Shown here: positions 33,622 to 42,722 of the stretch, piece after piece
How positions within the stretch are numbered: the stretch's first letter is position 1
Layout: each line of letters starts with the position of its first letter
NCBI GenBank assembly: GCA_900473185.1
Contig: UCKU01000059.1
Coordinates: forward strand, 1 to 51,250
From: Hyphomicrobiales bacterium
Lineage (GTDB): Bacteria; Pseudomonadota; Alphaproteobacteria; Rhizobiales; Rhizobiaceae
DNA: 51,250 nt
Reading direction: 5' to 3'
The notes under the pieces: generated by a model
The model's database searches: none
Told to the model about the DNA's origin: nothing
The model's input: only the letters and a program-made list of their open reading frames with translations
Translations under genes and position numbers: made by a program

Positions 33622-34372
33622 GACTGAGCCTGCCTGCGGACAGCAAGGCCCGCGCCGAGTTGAGGAGCGTATCGAAATGCCCTTCCTGCAGCACCCGACC
33701 GCCATAATGCACAAGCTCCGCCTCGGAGAGCAGATATTCCAGCCGCTCACGGTCGGGCATGGTTGCCGGCAGACGCGCAAAAACCGCCCGCTCCGTATCC
33801 GAGCGGAAAAGCCGTGTCCCCGTCGCGTCAGCCGCGTGCAACAGGCAGTGCCGCAGCAAGAGCACCAGCGCCTGCCGGCGATCCGCCATGGCCGCAATCC
33901 GCGACAGGAAATCACTCGGCTTTTCCTCAGCCTCGGCGGACGACGTGCGCCAGCTCTCCGGCGCCTCCCCCTGCCGCTTCTTCACATCGCGCGGCGCAGA
34001 CGAGAGCAGCACGCCACCATTGCCGAACAACATGGCAAGGCCGATGATGACGACAAGGGCGACGAGCACCAGCACGACCGCCAGAGGACCGCCGATGGCG
34101 GGTGCTGGCTCCTGCGAAGAAAACGACCTGTTATCGGGCGACAGGGTCGCATCCGGCACACGCTTGGACTTTTCCGGATTACCACGATAGGTGAGCTTGC
34201 AGCGCACGCCATTCAGCGCACATTGCGCGGCATATTCGCTGCCGACGACGCTGAGCGGCCGGTCGCCCGTCCCGCCCTGCTGACTGCTGCTGTCCTGCGC
34301 CAGCGCAGGATAAAACTGGGCCGAGGCGGCTAGTGATAGAGCCACCAGCAAGCCGGCGTGACGGATTACCAT
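33614..34372 (-). CDS. DUF4129-type membrane protein
   Basis: 252 residues from MVIRHAG. The signal-like N-terminus (LLVALSLAASAQFYPALAQ) is followed by a short periplasmic part with two Cys, a membrane helix (GGPLAVVLVLVALVVIIGLAMLF) and a cytoplasmic tail with the DUF4129-like pattern DRRQALVLLLRHCLLHAADATG...RTD-type RSDTERAVFARLP. It begins five bases after the DUF805 stop and overlaps DUF4350, so it belongs to the MoxR operon. Exact family assignment is from the tail pattern and moderately sure. Confidence 0.75.
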   Translation of the reverse strand: MVIRHAGLLVALSLAASAQFYPALAQDSSSQQGGTGDRPLSVVGSEYAAQCALNGVRCKLTYRGNPEKSKRVPDATLSPDNRSFSSQEPAPAIGGPLAVVLVLVALVVIIGLAMLFGNGGVLLSSAPRDVKKRQGEAPESWRTSSAEAEEKPSDFLSRIAAMADRRQALVLLLRHCLLHAADATGTRLFRSDTERAVFARLPATMPDRERLEYLLSEAELVHYGGRVLQEGHFDTLLNSARALLSAGRLSHA

Positions 34373-34377
34373 GCGGC

Positions 34378-34830
34378 TCAGGCAAAGACCTCTGCTCGCG
34401 CTTCGGGACGCAGTGGATCGGGACCGAACTTGTTCGGACCTTCCGTGCCCGGAAGCACGCTGATTACCAGGATCGCGATGCTCGCAAGAAAACCGACATA
34501 AGGGATCATGCTTCCAATAAACAGTGCGAGATACCACCAGCCAGATATGTTGCGATCATGAAAGCGGCGAACCTGAATGGCTATCGCTGGCAAAAAGGCC
34601 GCGATCATCAGCAATCCGCCAACGACTATAATGATAATGAAAGGTGTCGAAGATATACCCTCATCGAAAGAGGTCGCGGAAGTAATGATCGACAACACGA
34701 CAATTAAAAATGCGATCGTTGCCAGAACATAGGCAAGATAAAACCACCAATATTCCGAGCGGGAAGCCCGTCCGGAGAAGGTCGCATATTTTGCCTTGAA
34801 ACCGGTCCGAACAGCTTCAGTAAACCCCAT
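34378..34830 (-). CDS. DUF805 membrane protein
   Basis: 150 residues. The family opening FSGRASRSEYWWFYLAYVL is clear, with three to four helices (AFLIVVLSIITSATS, FIIIIVVGGLLMIAAFLPAIAI, WWYLALFIGSMIPYVGFLASIAILVISVLPG) and the RRFHDRNISGWW motif. DUF805 proteins are small inner-membrane proteins of unknown role. It sits as the possible first gene of the DUF4129-MoxR operon, five bases ahead. The DNA upstream is a 360-base gap that should contain the promoter. Confidence 0.88.
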   Translation of the reverse strand: MGFTEAVRTGFKAKYATFSGRASRSEYWWFYLAYVLATIAFLIVVLSIITSATSFDEGISSTPFIIIIVVGGLLMIAAFLPAIAIQVRRFHDRNISGWWYLALFIGSMIPYVGFLASIAILVISVLPGTEGPNKFGPDPLRPEARAEVFA

Positions 34831-35192
34831 CGAAATGCCCCCATTTCTGCTTGCTGCCGGCGCGACGACGACTCACGATCGCCTTAAACGGCAGCCGTTT
34901 CGGATGGGAGAGAGCTACAATTCAAACGCAGAAATTGCAATAAGTCAGGTGCAGGAGGCGCATGATTTGAAAAAGCAACGGTTGCGCGTCGAGATTTTTC
35001 ATCACCGCGCCTGACCGCAAGGGGGCAATCGTGAGGCGTCGCTGGAACTCCTTCAACGTCAAGCAATTGGCCGAGTAAACCCTTCATCGTTTTCCGTGGC
35101 GCGGATCATTCAGGTGGAGGATGCGTTCCGACCTGAGCGCCGGTCTCCCGGTCGATGGTGACCGGGTGATGCAGCACACAGATCATGATTAC
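34831..35192. other. 362-base gap upstream of DUF805 operon
   Basis: No supported gene. The left part should hold the leftward operon promoter. A 26-codon minus-strand ORF ending near 35107 (MICVLHHPVTIDRETGAQ...) has protein-like composition but no good ribosome site, and may be a remnant of a longer gene. No terminator or repeat was obvious. Confidence 0.3.
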
Positions 35193-35708
35193 TCACCGAT
35201 AATTCGTTGCGAAGGCGTCGATATCTGCGACGCTTTGCAGCCGGATAACTGGCTTCCCCCGCACCTCGGCTTCTATGCATAAGGTGCGGATTTTCGGCAT
35301 CCAGGATTGCTCGACATCCCATATAGCTTGAAACAAGGCCTCGGTGAGAGGCATTCCTGCAAGGCCGCCAGGGCGATGTTCGAGTTCGCCTCTTGCCCAA
35401 GCAATCTGGCGTTCGGCAGCCAGCCAAAAATGCATCCACAATGGCATATCGACCAGGACAATATCCGTCGCGCGGTCCAGCCGCTCGGGAATTAGGTCCA
35501 GGCGGCCGAGACCGTCGATGACCCAATTGTCTTCTGCTATTGCTTTGGCATGCTCCCGCTCAAAAGCCTCACGGGAGGTTTCGATCCAGCCTTCCTGCCA
35601 AAGCAGACTGTCAATTTCTGTGTGCTGAATGCCCAGTTTTGCAGCTATCAGACGCGCCAGCGTGGATTGCCCGCCCCCAGCATTTCCGACAATTGCAGTT
35701 CGCATCAT
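35193..35708 (-). CDS. P-loop kinase-like protein, altered Walker A
   Basis: 171 residues, resembling the adenylate-kinase-like / DNA topology modulation (FlaR) group. The P-loop is GNAGGGQSTLA, where the Lys before Ser-Thr is Gln14. Further family features are intact: HTEIDSLLWQEGW, EDNWVIDGLGR and IVLVDMPLWMHFW. A Gln in place of the phosphate-binding Lys usually cripples ATP binding, so the protein may be inactive or an odd variant; the change needs only one base (AAA to CAA). It is a stand-alone gene. Confidence 0.8.
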   Translation of the reverse strand: MMRTAIVGNAGGGQSTLARLIAAKLGIQHTEIDSLLWQEGWIETSREAFEREHAKAIAEDNWVIDGLGRLDLIPERLDRATDIVLVDMPLWMHFWLAAERQIAWARGELEHRPGGLAGMPLTEALFQAIWDVEQSWMPKIRTLCIEAEVRGKPVIRLQSVADIDAFATNYR

Positions 35709-35837
35709 GGCTATGTCCTTGAGAAAATGATGACGGGCAGATATCGATCAGCCGTGTCTGGCCGAGGAGTGCATGGCATGCGCTCAGTGGTCGCCGGGTG
35801 GCGATATCCGGCATCTTGTGCCAGACAATGCGCCCAT

Positions 35838-37586
35838 CTACTCCGGCAACCCCGCCAGTCGCAGGCCTTCGATGTATTCGGCCATCAGCGCCTTGTCGAG
35901 ATAGGGAGCGCGGGCGCTGTAGCGCTCTATCGAGAAGCCGGGATTGATCTTCAGGAGTTCGCGCGCGGCCTGGCGTGCCTCCTCCAGCCGTCCCAATTGA
36001 GCATAGGTTGCCGCAAGCAGGCGATAGGCAGGGCCAGGCTCGGCCATTTTCTCCAGAAGAGACAGCGCCTCCGGATATTTCCCCGAAAGAAACTTCGCTG
36101 CGGCGATATCCCAGAGATACCAGTCGGGGCGGCTGGGGTTGAGCCTGACGGCGAGTTCTCCCATCCTGATGGCATCGTCAAGACGTCCGAGATAACCGAG
36201 AGCATCGCAATATTCCGCAAGCAGGTCGCAGTTGTTGGGAGCCAGTTCCCTGGCACGCTCATAGCAGGCGACGGCCCGCTCGGCCTCCCCGCGCCAGAGA
36301 TGGACGACGCCAAGCGCCCAGTGCGTATCGGAATCGATGGGATTGAGCTTCAGGGCTTTGCTCAACAGGGCCGATGCGGTTGCGAGCGCAGCGTCGATTT
36401 CGACGATTTCATTCCATTTGAGTTTTCTGAGCTCGATCCACGCCAGGCCGATGTAAGGCCGCGAATACTGCGGATCATCTTCGATTGCAGCAAGATACAT
36501 TTCCCTCGCAAGCCGGACGTCATCCGGGTTGGAACGCTGATGAAGATGCCGGCCCCGCAGATACAGGTCATATGCCCTCAGCGACGTCACGGGCTTGCTC
36601 AGGACGCGCTGCCGCTCCGCCTCTTCGATCTTGACGCTGAGCGCGGCCGGAATGGAGCGGGCGAGCTCGTCCTGGATGTGAAATATGTCGACAAGGTCGA
36701 AATCGTATTTCTCCGCCCAGATCTGCTCGCCTGAAACATTGATCAGCTTGGCATTTACCCTGACGCGATCGCCAAGCCGCCTGACACTTCCTTCAAGGAT
36801 ATAGGTCGGGATTGGTTCGGCCCGTTGCGGCTCCGAGGGCGGTCTCTGAACGACAACGGTCAGCCTGGAGAACCGCGCCAAGGCCGCAACGACATCCTCT
36901 GTTATCCCGGCCCCGAAATAATCCTGATCCGGATCGCCGCTCAGATTGGAAAATTTCGAAACGAAGAGCAGCGTTCTGTTCGGCGAGAACTCCCGCCCGC
37001 GATGTGTCCCGATCGGCTGCGTTGCAGGTTCAACCGTCGGAGCAGGTTCGGGTTTCTCCGCCTTTCCGCCGTCGTCGAGATCGACGTCGAAGATGCGGAT
37101 TGGCCGCTCGATGTTCTTCAGCGCATGCTCGCCCCGATCCTCGAAGCCGATATCCAGGCGTTTGCCCAAGGTGTCGCGCACCGACGCCGATATCGCTATG
37201 CCTCCCGGCCTCGCGATACTCTCGATGCGTGCCGCCACATTGACGCCATCGCCATAGACATCGTCGTCATCGAAGATGAGGTCGCCGATATTGATTCCGA
37301 TCCGGAATTCTATCCTTCGCTCGCCGGGAACATGCGCATTGCGCCGGCGCATTTCCAGCTGTATCTCGACCGCGCATAAAACCGCCTCCTCGGCAGTCTG
37401 AAACTCGGCCAGCATTCCATCGCCAATAAGCTTGATCGTATGACCCTGATAGGATGCGATTTTCACATCCCAGAGTTCGTGCCGGTGCAATTTCAGGGCG
37501 GAAAGCGTGCCCTTCTCATCGACCCCCATCAGTCGACTGTAGCCGACCACGTCAGCGGCCATGATGACAGAAAGCCGTTGCTTCAT
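35838..37586 (-). CDS. Adenylate cyclase with TPR repeats
   Basis: 582 residues. The N-terminal class III cyclase domain (RLSVIMAADVVGYSRLMG, GHTIKLIGDGMLAEF, VYGDGVNVAARIES) keeps both metal Asps and the purine-contact Lys. Residues ~200-330 form a TolB-like region (LLFVSKFSNLSGDPDQDYFGAGITEDV), and several TPR repeats follow to the end (LKLNPIDSDTHWALGVVHLWRGEAERAV, ELAPNNCDLLAEYCDALGYLGR). This cyclase-TolB-TPR build is abundant in rhizobia. It has no membrane segment. ATG at 37586 is preferred over 37598 because GGGG precedes it and it matches family starts (MKQRL). Confidence 0.9.
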   Translation of the reverse strand: MKQRLSVIMAADVVGYSRLMGVDEKGTLSALKLHRHELWDVKIASYQGHTIKLIGDGMLAEFQTAEEAVLCAVEIQLEMRRRNAHVPGERRIEFRIGINIGDLIFDDDDVYGDGVNVAARIESIARPGGIAISASVRDTLGKRLDIGFEDRGEHALKNIERPIRIFDVDLDDGGKAEKPEPAPTVEPATQPIGTHRGREFSPNRTLLFVSKFSNLSGDPDQDYFGAGITEDVVAALARFSRLTVVVQRPPSEPQRAEPIPTYILEGSVRRLGDRVRVNAKLINVSGEQIWAEKYDFDLVDIFHIQDELARSIPAALSVKIEEAERQRVLSKPVTSLRAYDLYLRGRHLHQRSNPDDVRLAREMYLAAIEDDPQYSRPYIGLAWIELRKLKWNEIVEIDAALATASALLSKALKLNPIDSDTHWALGVVHLWRGEAERAVACYERARELAPNNCDLLAEYCDALGYLGRLDDAIRMGELAVRLNPSRPDWYLWDIAAAKFLSGKYPEALSLLEKMAEPGPAYRLLAATYAQLGRLEEARQAARELLKINPGFSIERYSARAPYLDKALMAEYIEGLRLAGLPE

Positions 37587-37694
37587 CGTCGCCCCCATCC
37601 ATCAGATCAGCCAATCGCCGCCAAGATTAGCATAGACGCAACCTCGAGACACTTTCCGGCGCACGTTCAGGAGGTCGACTTCGCCCGGATGGCT

Positions 37695-38369
37695 TCAGCC
37701 GCCGAGGGCGACCGCGATTGCGACCAGAAACAATCCAAGGCAGGTCATCGCCATACCTGCATAAAACGGCCGGCCACCTGAAAAACCTGCCCATGCATAA
37801 CCCGTCACGAACAGCAGGACGACCAGAACCAGGTTGCTCGCCCTCAGTGCCCGATCGGCGTTGTCGATCAGAAAAAAAGGGATGACGGCGGGAAGCGCGG
37901 TGGCCGAGACGAGCAGGAAGATTGCGATCGCAGCTCTGAGATCGGATTTCGTCAGGGACAGTTTTACCGGCTCGGCGCGACGTGTGAGCGCAAGCAGCGA
38001 GCGGTAAAGCGCTTCCGCATCGGCGGCTTTTGCCGAGAGTGGTGACCCTTCGACCGGAAATTCCTTTGCGAGGACGGCGAGCGCGGTGGCTTCGTCTTTG
38101 GCGGCCCTGATGTGCCGAAACAGCCGAAGGCGCCTGCTCCTGTAAAATGTCGTCCCCAGAATGAACAGGACGGCGTCGATGATGCCCCAGGCGACATTGC
38201 ATCCGATGGTCGCAACGACGAGGTCGCGGACATCCAATCCTTCCTCGGGCAGCACGAGCCTCGAACCGACCGTCCATGTCAGCGCCATGATCAGCCCAAA
38301 AAGCACCTCGCCCAGCGCATCGCCGGGATCGAGGTCGTCGAAGATGGAAAAGAGTCCCCTCAATGTCAT
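37695..38369 (-). CDS. VIT/CCC1-like membrane protein
   Basis: 224 residues from MTLRGLFS, with an alternative start at 38444. Five helices are seen, with the VIT-like opening DPGDALGEVLFGLIMALTWTVGSR and DLVVATIGCNVAWGIIDAVLFI, a charged middle part and a C-terminal pair (NLVLVVLLFVTGYAWAGF, MAMTCLGLFLVAIAVALGG). The likeness to VIT1/CCC1 metal transporters is partial, so transport is only suggested. It lies between two adenylate cyclases, all read leftward; co-transcription with them is possible. Confidence 0.7.
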   Translation of the reverse strand: MTLRGLFSIFDDLDPGDALGEVLFGLIMALTWTVGSRLVLPEEGLDVRDLVVATIGCNVAWGIIDAVLFILGTTFYRSRRLRLFRHIRAAKDEATALAVLAKEFPVEGSPLSAKAADAEALYRSLLALTRRAEPVKLSLTKSDLRAAIAIFLLVSATALPAVIPFFLIDNADRALRASNLVLVVLLFVTGYAWAGFSGGRPFYAGMAMTCLGLFLVAIAVALGG

Positions 38370-38554
38370 CAAATGGTTCCGATCCGCTCCGGACGGGCCA
38401 AGTCGCAACCGGAGAACTATGATGGAAGCGGCGAATCTCTTCATTGCGTTGGATCAAGGCGCAGACAACATGGCCGGACGTCAGCTACGACCCGGATCAG
38501 TGCGCCGACGCCGCCGTCGGAAGGCTGGATGACCCGGAGGCGCGCACGAAAACC

Positions 38555-39961
38555 TCACGACAGCGCGAATATCCTCACCTCGCGCGCGATGCCCTGAAGC
38601 TCCTCCATGCGCGAAACCTGGCTGATGCCGCTGTCGCGCAGCATTTCCGAAACCTGCTCGTTGCCGACCACCGCTTCCGTCGTCAGGATCACCTGCGGTT
38701 CGGCAAGGCCCTGCACGCGCGAGGCGATGTTGACGGTCTGGCCGAAATAATCCTGCCGGTCGTTCATGCTGACGGCAAGGCATGGTCCCTCATGGATGCC
38801 GATCTTCAGGAGAAGATCCTCGCTGCCGCGCTCGGCATTCAGCCGCAGCATCGCTTCGCGCATCCTGAGTGCTGCCGCCACCGCACGATCCGGGCTCGGG
38901 AAGGTCGCCATTACGGCATCGCCGATGGTCTTGACCACCGCGCCCGCCTCGGTCGCGACGATCTCGTGCAGAACCCGGAAATGCGTACGCACCAGATCGA
39001 AAGCTGCGAGATCACCGACGCGCTCGTAAAGTGCGGTCGAGCCGCGCAAGTCGGTGAAGAGGAAGGTCAGGCTGGTGATCTTGAGGCGCTGGTCCACATC
39101 GAGCGTGTCGGTGCGGTAGATGTCGCGAAAACTCTGATTGGTCAGCAGACGCTTGGCCGTCAGGAAGGGCCGCCTGTGGCCGAGAATGTCGTGCATCTCG
39201 TCCGACGCGATGCAGACATTCGGCAGCACGCGGCGATCGGTGTGATTTTCCAGCGTCAGGCGCAGCAGGCCGGGGCGCAGTGTCAGCGTTTCGTTCTGCG
39301 CATGACCGTGGCTGAGGACCATCGACAGGTTCTGGCGTTCGCCGGTCGGCTCGCCCTGCACATCGAGGAACTGCGCCGAATGCGTCACCGCATCGAAAAT
39401 GATGATGAATTCCGCCGGCAGCTGCAGCGAGACGAAGGCCTTCTCGCCGGGATCGAGCTCGATCATTTCCAGGAGAATGCGCGCAAACCTTTCCTCGAGA
39501 TCGTCAGGCAGGTCGACTCCGGAGGAGAAGAAGATCTGGCGGTAATATTCCAAGGGCGGCAACCGGTCTGGATCGTGGGCAGCAATCCTGCGCACGCGCG
39601 GACTGACCGTGAAGGTGACCTCGACCATCTCGTCGAGCGTCGGCTCATAGCCGGCCGCACAGAGCGCACAATGATAGGCCTCCCGGTCGACGGCTTTCAG
39701 GGTGGCACCCGTGTCGAGCACGCCGCCGCATCCCGGGCAGAGCACATTCCAGGTCATCTCGAAGGCGCCGATGCGGGCTGCATGCAGAAACGCCGCGATC
39801 ACCTTCTCTTCATCGAGATAATGGGCTTTGGCGAAAGCCAGCGCATTGATGCGGTTGAGATCGCGACCGGCGCCATGCCTGACGACATGCTCGATGCTCT
39901 CGACCGTCTTCGGGTCGGCCGCCTGTCGCAAAGCGGTAAAAAGCACGTCCACTTCGCTCAT
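38555..39961 (-). CDS. Adenylate cyclase with DUF5939 N-terminus
   Basis: 468 residues. The N-terminal ~270 residues form a DUF5939-type region with a zinc-ribbon-like pair CPGCGG...CALCAAG. The class III cyclase domain is C-terminal (LTFLFTDLRGSTALYERVGD, GAVVKTIGDAVMATFPS, YFGQTVNIASRVQGL), with metal Asps and purine-contact Lys present. The protein appears cytoplasmic. GGAG lies nine bases before the ATG. It is the third class III cyclase within 26 kb, each with a different input domain. Confidence 0.9.
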   Translation of the reverse strand: MSEVDVLFTALRQAADPKTVESIEHVVRHGAGRDLNRINALAFAKAHYLDEEKVIAAFLHAARIGAFEMTWNVLCPGCGGVLDTGATLKAVDREAYHCALCAAGYEPTLDEMVEVTFTVSPRVRRIAAHDPDRLPPLEYYRQIFFSSGVDLPDDLEERFARILLEMIELDPGEKAFVSLQLPAEFIIIFDAVTHSAQFLDVQGEPTGERQNLSMVLSHGHAQNETLTLRPGLLRLTLENHTDRRVLPNVCIASDEMHDILGHRRPFLTAKRLLTNQSFRDIYRTDTLDVDQRLKITSLTFLFTDLRGSTALYERVGDLAAFDLVRTHFRVLHEIVATEAGAVVKTIGDAVMATFPSPDRAVAAALRMREAMLRLNAERGSEDLLLKIGIHEGPCLAVSMNDRQDYFGQTVNIASRVQGLAEPQVILTTEAVVGNEQVSEMLRDSGISQVSRMEELQGIAREVRIFALS

Positions 39962-40183
39962 CAGACAGGTCTCCGTGCACGCAACGCCACGGCCGATAGT
40001 GCCGTCGGCAGAGCGGAATTATATCACGGAATTTCCTGATAGAAATCTGGATGCTCGAAGCACCTGCTGCAGACGGCACTGGGCGACATTTCCGTGATTT
40101 GAAGAAAAAAGGAAATGTTCTAAGAAGCCTGGCTGGAGCCGTTGGACTGGGTCACGCAAGGTCAGAGAAAAGAGACAGTAAAG

Positions 40184-40690
40184 TTGCAGCAGCGAAAATC
40201 ACTTGACGTCGTAGCCACCCTGGCGGTCGTCGCATCCCTTTGGTGCGCGTTGCCTCTGCAGGCACAGGAACCAGCGGGCGGGCTGGCATGGTCCAAGGAT
40301 CCGGCCAGCCATTGCGAATTCGTTTCTCCTGTCTCCCTGACGGCAGGTCCGACATACTGGACCGGTGCATGCCCGGGAAATAAGGCTTCCGGACCGGGAA
40401 TGCTGCGTCGCCGCGATGGCGATCACGCCGGCCCTGCCTTTTACGGGGAAATGCAGGCCGGAGTGCCTGTCATCGGGGTGATCGACAACGAAGGCTATCG
40501 CGTCGGCCGCTTCAAGGACGGCGATATCGGCGGCGATGCGGAACTGGAACCTCAGGTCAGGCTCGACGCGTTCCGCGCAGCCGCGAAGGCCGCGCGGGAA
40601 GTTGCCGGGCTATATGCCAAACAGGGGAATGCCGCCTCCTCCCGTCACTACGAAACCATCGCACAGCAGCTGGAAGCGCAGATCGAATGA
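40184..40690 (+). CDS. Exported hypothetical protein
   Basis: 168 residues from a TTG (LQQRKSL); a longer TTG start at 40142 is possible. The signal peptide (VVATLAVVASLWCALPLQAQ) is clear. The mature part has two Cys (SHCEFV, GACPGN) and a MORN-like segment (ASGPGMLRRRDGDHAGPAFYGEMQAG and GYRVGRFKDGDIGG), then a helical end. The family is not recognised. The start codon is uncertain because no strong ribosome site or ATG is present near the signal peptide. Confidence 0.65.
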   Translation: MQQRKSLDVVATLAVVASLWCALPLQAQEPAGGLAWSKDPASHCEFVSPVSLTAGPTYWTGACPGNKASGPGMLRRRDGDHAGPAFYGEMQAGVPVIGVIDNEGYRVGRFKDGDIGGDAELEPQVRLDAFRAAAKAAREVAGLYAKQGNAASSRHYETIAQQLEAQIE

Positions 40691-40739
40691 CGGCCCGATA
40701 GGCGGTTCTGCGGATTGAGATCTGCTTCTCACCGCTTTG

Positions 40740-41186
40740 TCACATGTCTTCCGTAAACGTTTCCACCGTGATCCCGAACACGGTGATCTGTTGCCACTCG
40801 CTGCGGCTGGAAACCATGGTTTCCTCCGAGACCATGGAGATCAAAAAGTCACGGCCCATTGAATCACGGAACTGGCTGGCGGGCGAATCCCATAGGCAAC
40901 AGGAGCGCTTGAGGCGGTTCAAGCCCACGGTCTTGACGAGATAGGCTTCGGTGGCAGCCGCGTACCGGCCGGATACGCGATATGTTGCCTCAAGCGGTTT
41001 GCCCTGCCGATCCGGGGCGTAGCTGCACCCGGCAAATTCCACATGATCGGGCTTCTTCTGCATCTGTGCCAGAAAATCGCCGCAACCCCGCGCCGTCACC
41101 AGGATGGGAGCGGACGCTGCCATCAACGGCGGCGCGAAAGCGTTTCCCAACGACCATATGGCAAAAAGACAAGCGGCGAACTTCAT
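40740..41186 (-). CDS. Exported DUF4952-like protein
   Basis: 148 residues. A signal peptide (MKFAACLFAIWSLGNAFAPP) is followed by RGCGDFLAQMQKKPDHVEFAGC, then YAATEAYLVKTVGLNRLKRSCC, giving four to five Cys that could form disulfides. The pattern matches what I recall of DUF4952 proteins of unknown function. GAGG lies six bases before ATG 41186, so that start is preferred over the TTG at 41192. It is convergent with the preceding exported protein. Confidence 0.7.
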   Translation of the reverse strand: MKFAACLFAIWSLGNAFAPPLMAASAPILVTARGCGDFLAQMQKKPDHVEFAGCSYAPDRQGKPLEATYRVSGRYAAATEAYLVKTVGLNRLKRSCCLWDSPASQFRDSMGRDFLISMVSEETMVSSRSEWQQITVFGITVETFTEDM

Positions 41187-41274
41187 ATCCAACCTCGACT
41201 GCGCCGCCCGGACGCCCTTATGCGCGGCATGGATGCTTTATAGCGGATAATCAATTTCAGGACAGATAGGCCTG

Positions 41275-41796
41275 TCAGGGTGCGTACCGGCTGAACACGA
41301 AGTCGCGGTCCTTGATAACAGAGTGGCAGGAAAAGCATGCTTCGGGCATTGCCGTGCTCGAGGGTTTGCCGTCGTCGAATTCGACATATCCCCAGCCGCC
41401 GGTCGAAGCATATTTCTTTGCGTCCTTGATCATGAACTGCACGCCGTTCTTGGGCGACCCCGCGACGAATGACTGCGGCGCGCCAAAGGCTTCCCTGCTT
41501 TCTTCCAGCGGGTGATACTCCCACGCCAGGCGGGCAATGATGGTACCGTCAGGATAGGTAGCTGCCCCTTCCCGGAAGGCTTTGATCGCAATATCGTTAC
41601 CCAGGATGGCTCTGAGATCGTTGAGCTTGCCCTCTTCGTGCGCCACGGCGATGAGCGGCCAGTCGCGGTAGCCGCCAGGCATTTCGGTCAGGACCGGGGT
41701 GCGCCCGCTATCGGTCTCTCCGGACGCACTGGCATTGTAACCGATCAAGCCGGTAACCAAACCAACCGTCAACGACACCGCGATAATCTTCTTCAT
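41275..41796 (-). CDS. Cytochrome P460 family protein
   Basis: 173 residues. The signal peptide (KKIIAVSLTVGLVTGLIGYNASA) precedes a P460-like beta domain (PGGYRDWPLIAVAHEEGKLNDLRAILGN, TIIARLAWEY, GVQFMIKDAKKYASTGGWGY) and a single heme site CFSCHSV near the C-terminus. P460 proteins are periplasmic c-type heme proteins; many have unknown substrate. GGAG nine bases before ATG 41796 favours this start over 41814. There is no redox partner gene beside it. Confidence 0.88.
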   Translation of the reverse strand: MKKIIAVSLTVGLVTGLIGYNASASGETDSGRTPVLTEMPGGYRDWPLIAVAHEEGKLNDLRAILGNDIAIKAFREGAATYPDGTIIARLAWEYHPLEESREAFGAPQSFVAGSPKNGVQFMIKDAKKYASTGGWGYVEFDDGKPSSTAMPEACFSCHSVIKDRDFVFSRYAP

Positions 41797-41932
41797 CGAA
41801 ATACTCTCCGCCATCAGGTCCACGCGGCGATCCTGGCAGATATTCCGAAGGGCGAAATCATACTTTGATATGATGGAGACGGTTCCGCAACAGGCCATTT
41901 CCCGAGACGACCGGATGCACGAACACAGAAAA

Positions 41933-41964
41933 GGCCGGGTCTGGAAGCAGTTCCAGACCCGGCC
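41933..41964 (-). terminator. Rho-independent terminator of SRPBCC gene
   Basis: On the minus strand, GGCCGGGTCTGGAA pairs perfectly over 14 bp with TTCCAGACCCGGCC around a four-base loop and is followed by TTTTCTG. It begins 19 bases after the stop of the SRPBCC gene. It is the best textbook terminator in the window. Confidence 0.9.
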
Positions 41965-41982
41965 TCCCCTGAGTTCTGACGC

Positions 41983-42426
41983 TTATTGCTGGATGTCCGG
42001 CTCGACCAGACGTGCCAGATTGCGCAGCGATTCCTGCCAGCCGAGGTAGCAGGCCTCCGGCGGGATGAGATCCGGGATGCCGGCCTGCACTACATGGAGT
42101 TCGGTGCCGACCGAGACCTTCGTCAGCGTCACAGTCACGTCCATTTCGCCGGGCAGGTTGGCGTCGTCGAACTTGTCGGTGTAGCGAAGCTTCTGGCCGG
42201 AAACGAGTTCCAGATATTCGCCGCCGAAGGAATGGCTGTGGCCGGTCGTGAAGTTGCGGAAAGACATCCTGTGCGTTCCGCCGACAATGGGCTCCAGATG
42301 ATGGACCGTGCAGGTAAAGCCGTTTGGTGGAAGCCACTTGGCCACGGCATCCGCCTCCAGGAAGGCGCGATAGACCTTGTCCGGGGTGGTCGCCAGGACG
42401 CGGTGAAGTTTGATTGTGCTCGGCAT
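41983..42426 (-). CDS. SRPBCC/AHSA1-like protein
   Basis: 147 residues, START-like fold of the AHSA1 group: KLHRVLATTPDKVYRAFLEADAVAKWLPPNGF opening, HRMSFRNFTTGHSHSFGGEYLEL strand pair, and DVTVTLTKVSVGTELHVVQAGIP. These proteins bind small hydrophobic ligands or assist chaperones; the ligand is not known. GGAGGATC precedes the ATG. It is a single-gene unit with its own terminator. Confidence 0.88.
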   Translation of the reverse strand: MPSTIKLHRVLATTPDKVYRAFLEADAVAKWLPPNGFTCTVHHLEPIVGGTHRMSFRNFTTGHSHSFGGEYLELVSGQKLRYTDKFDDANLPGEMDVTVTLTKVSVGTELHVVQAGIPDLIPPEACYLGWQESLRNLARLVEPDIQQ

Positions 42427-42722
42427 GATGATCCTCCTTCGGATTGAACTTCGGCAATGCCTCTAGGACGGGCCTGATCTCGCCGATCCGACATTGCGAT
42501 CGAGAAATTTCGGTCCCGGCCCGGTGTCGGTCATTCCGCGCTCCCCGCAGCGGACCGACAGTAAAGGTGTTTTATTTTGTAAATCGATTTTCTGTTTCAA
42601 CACCGCCTGGCGCCCGACGCAGGAATATAGCGGCCCGACCTCGCCGCCCCTGCCAGAACATTGAAGATCTGGGAGGCAAGTGCCGGTTGCCTGTCGGTCC
42701 AGCTTGCGGCTAATCTTGCCTG

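Noticed and set aside
35107..35187. 26-codon ORF MICVLHHPVTIDRETGAQ... on the minus strand
   Set aside because: Protein-like composition but no ribosome site and very short; mentioned only as a possible remnant.
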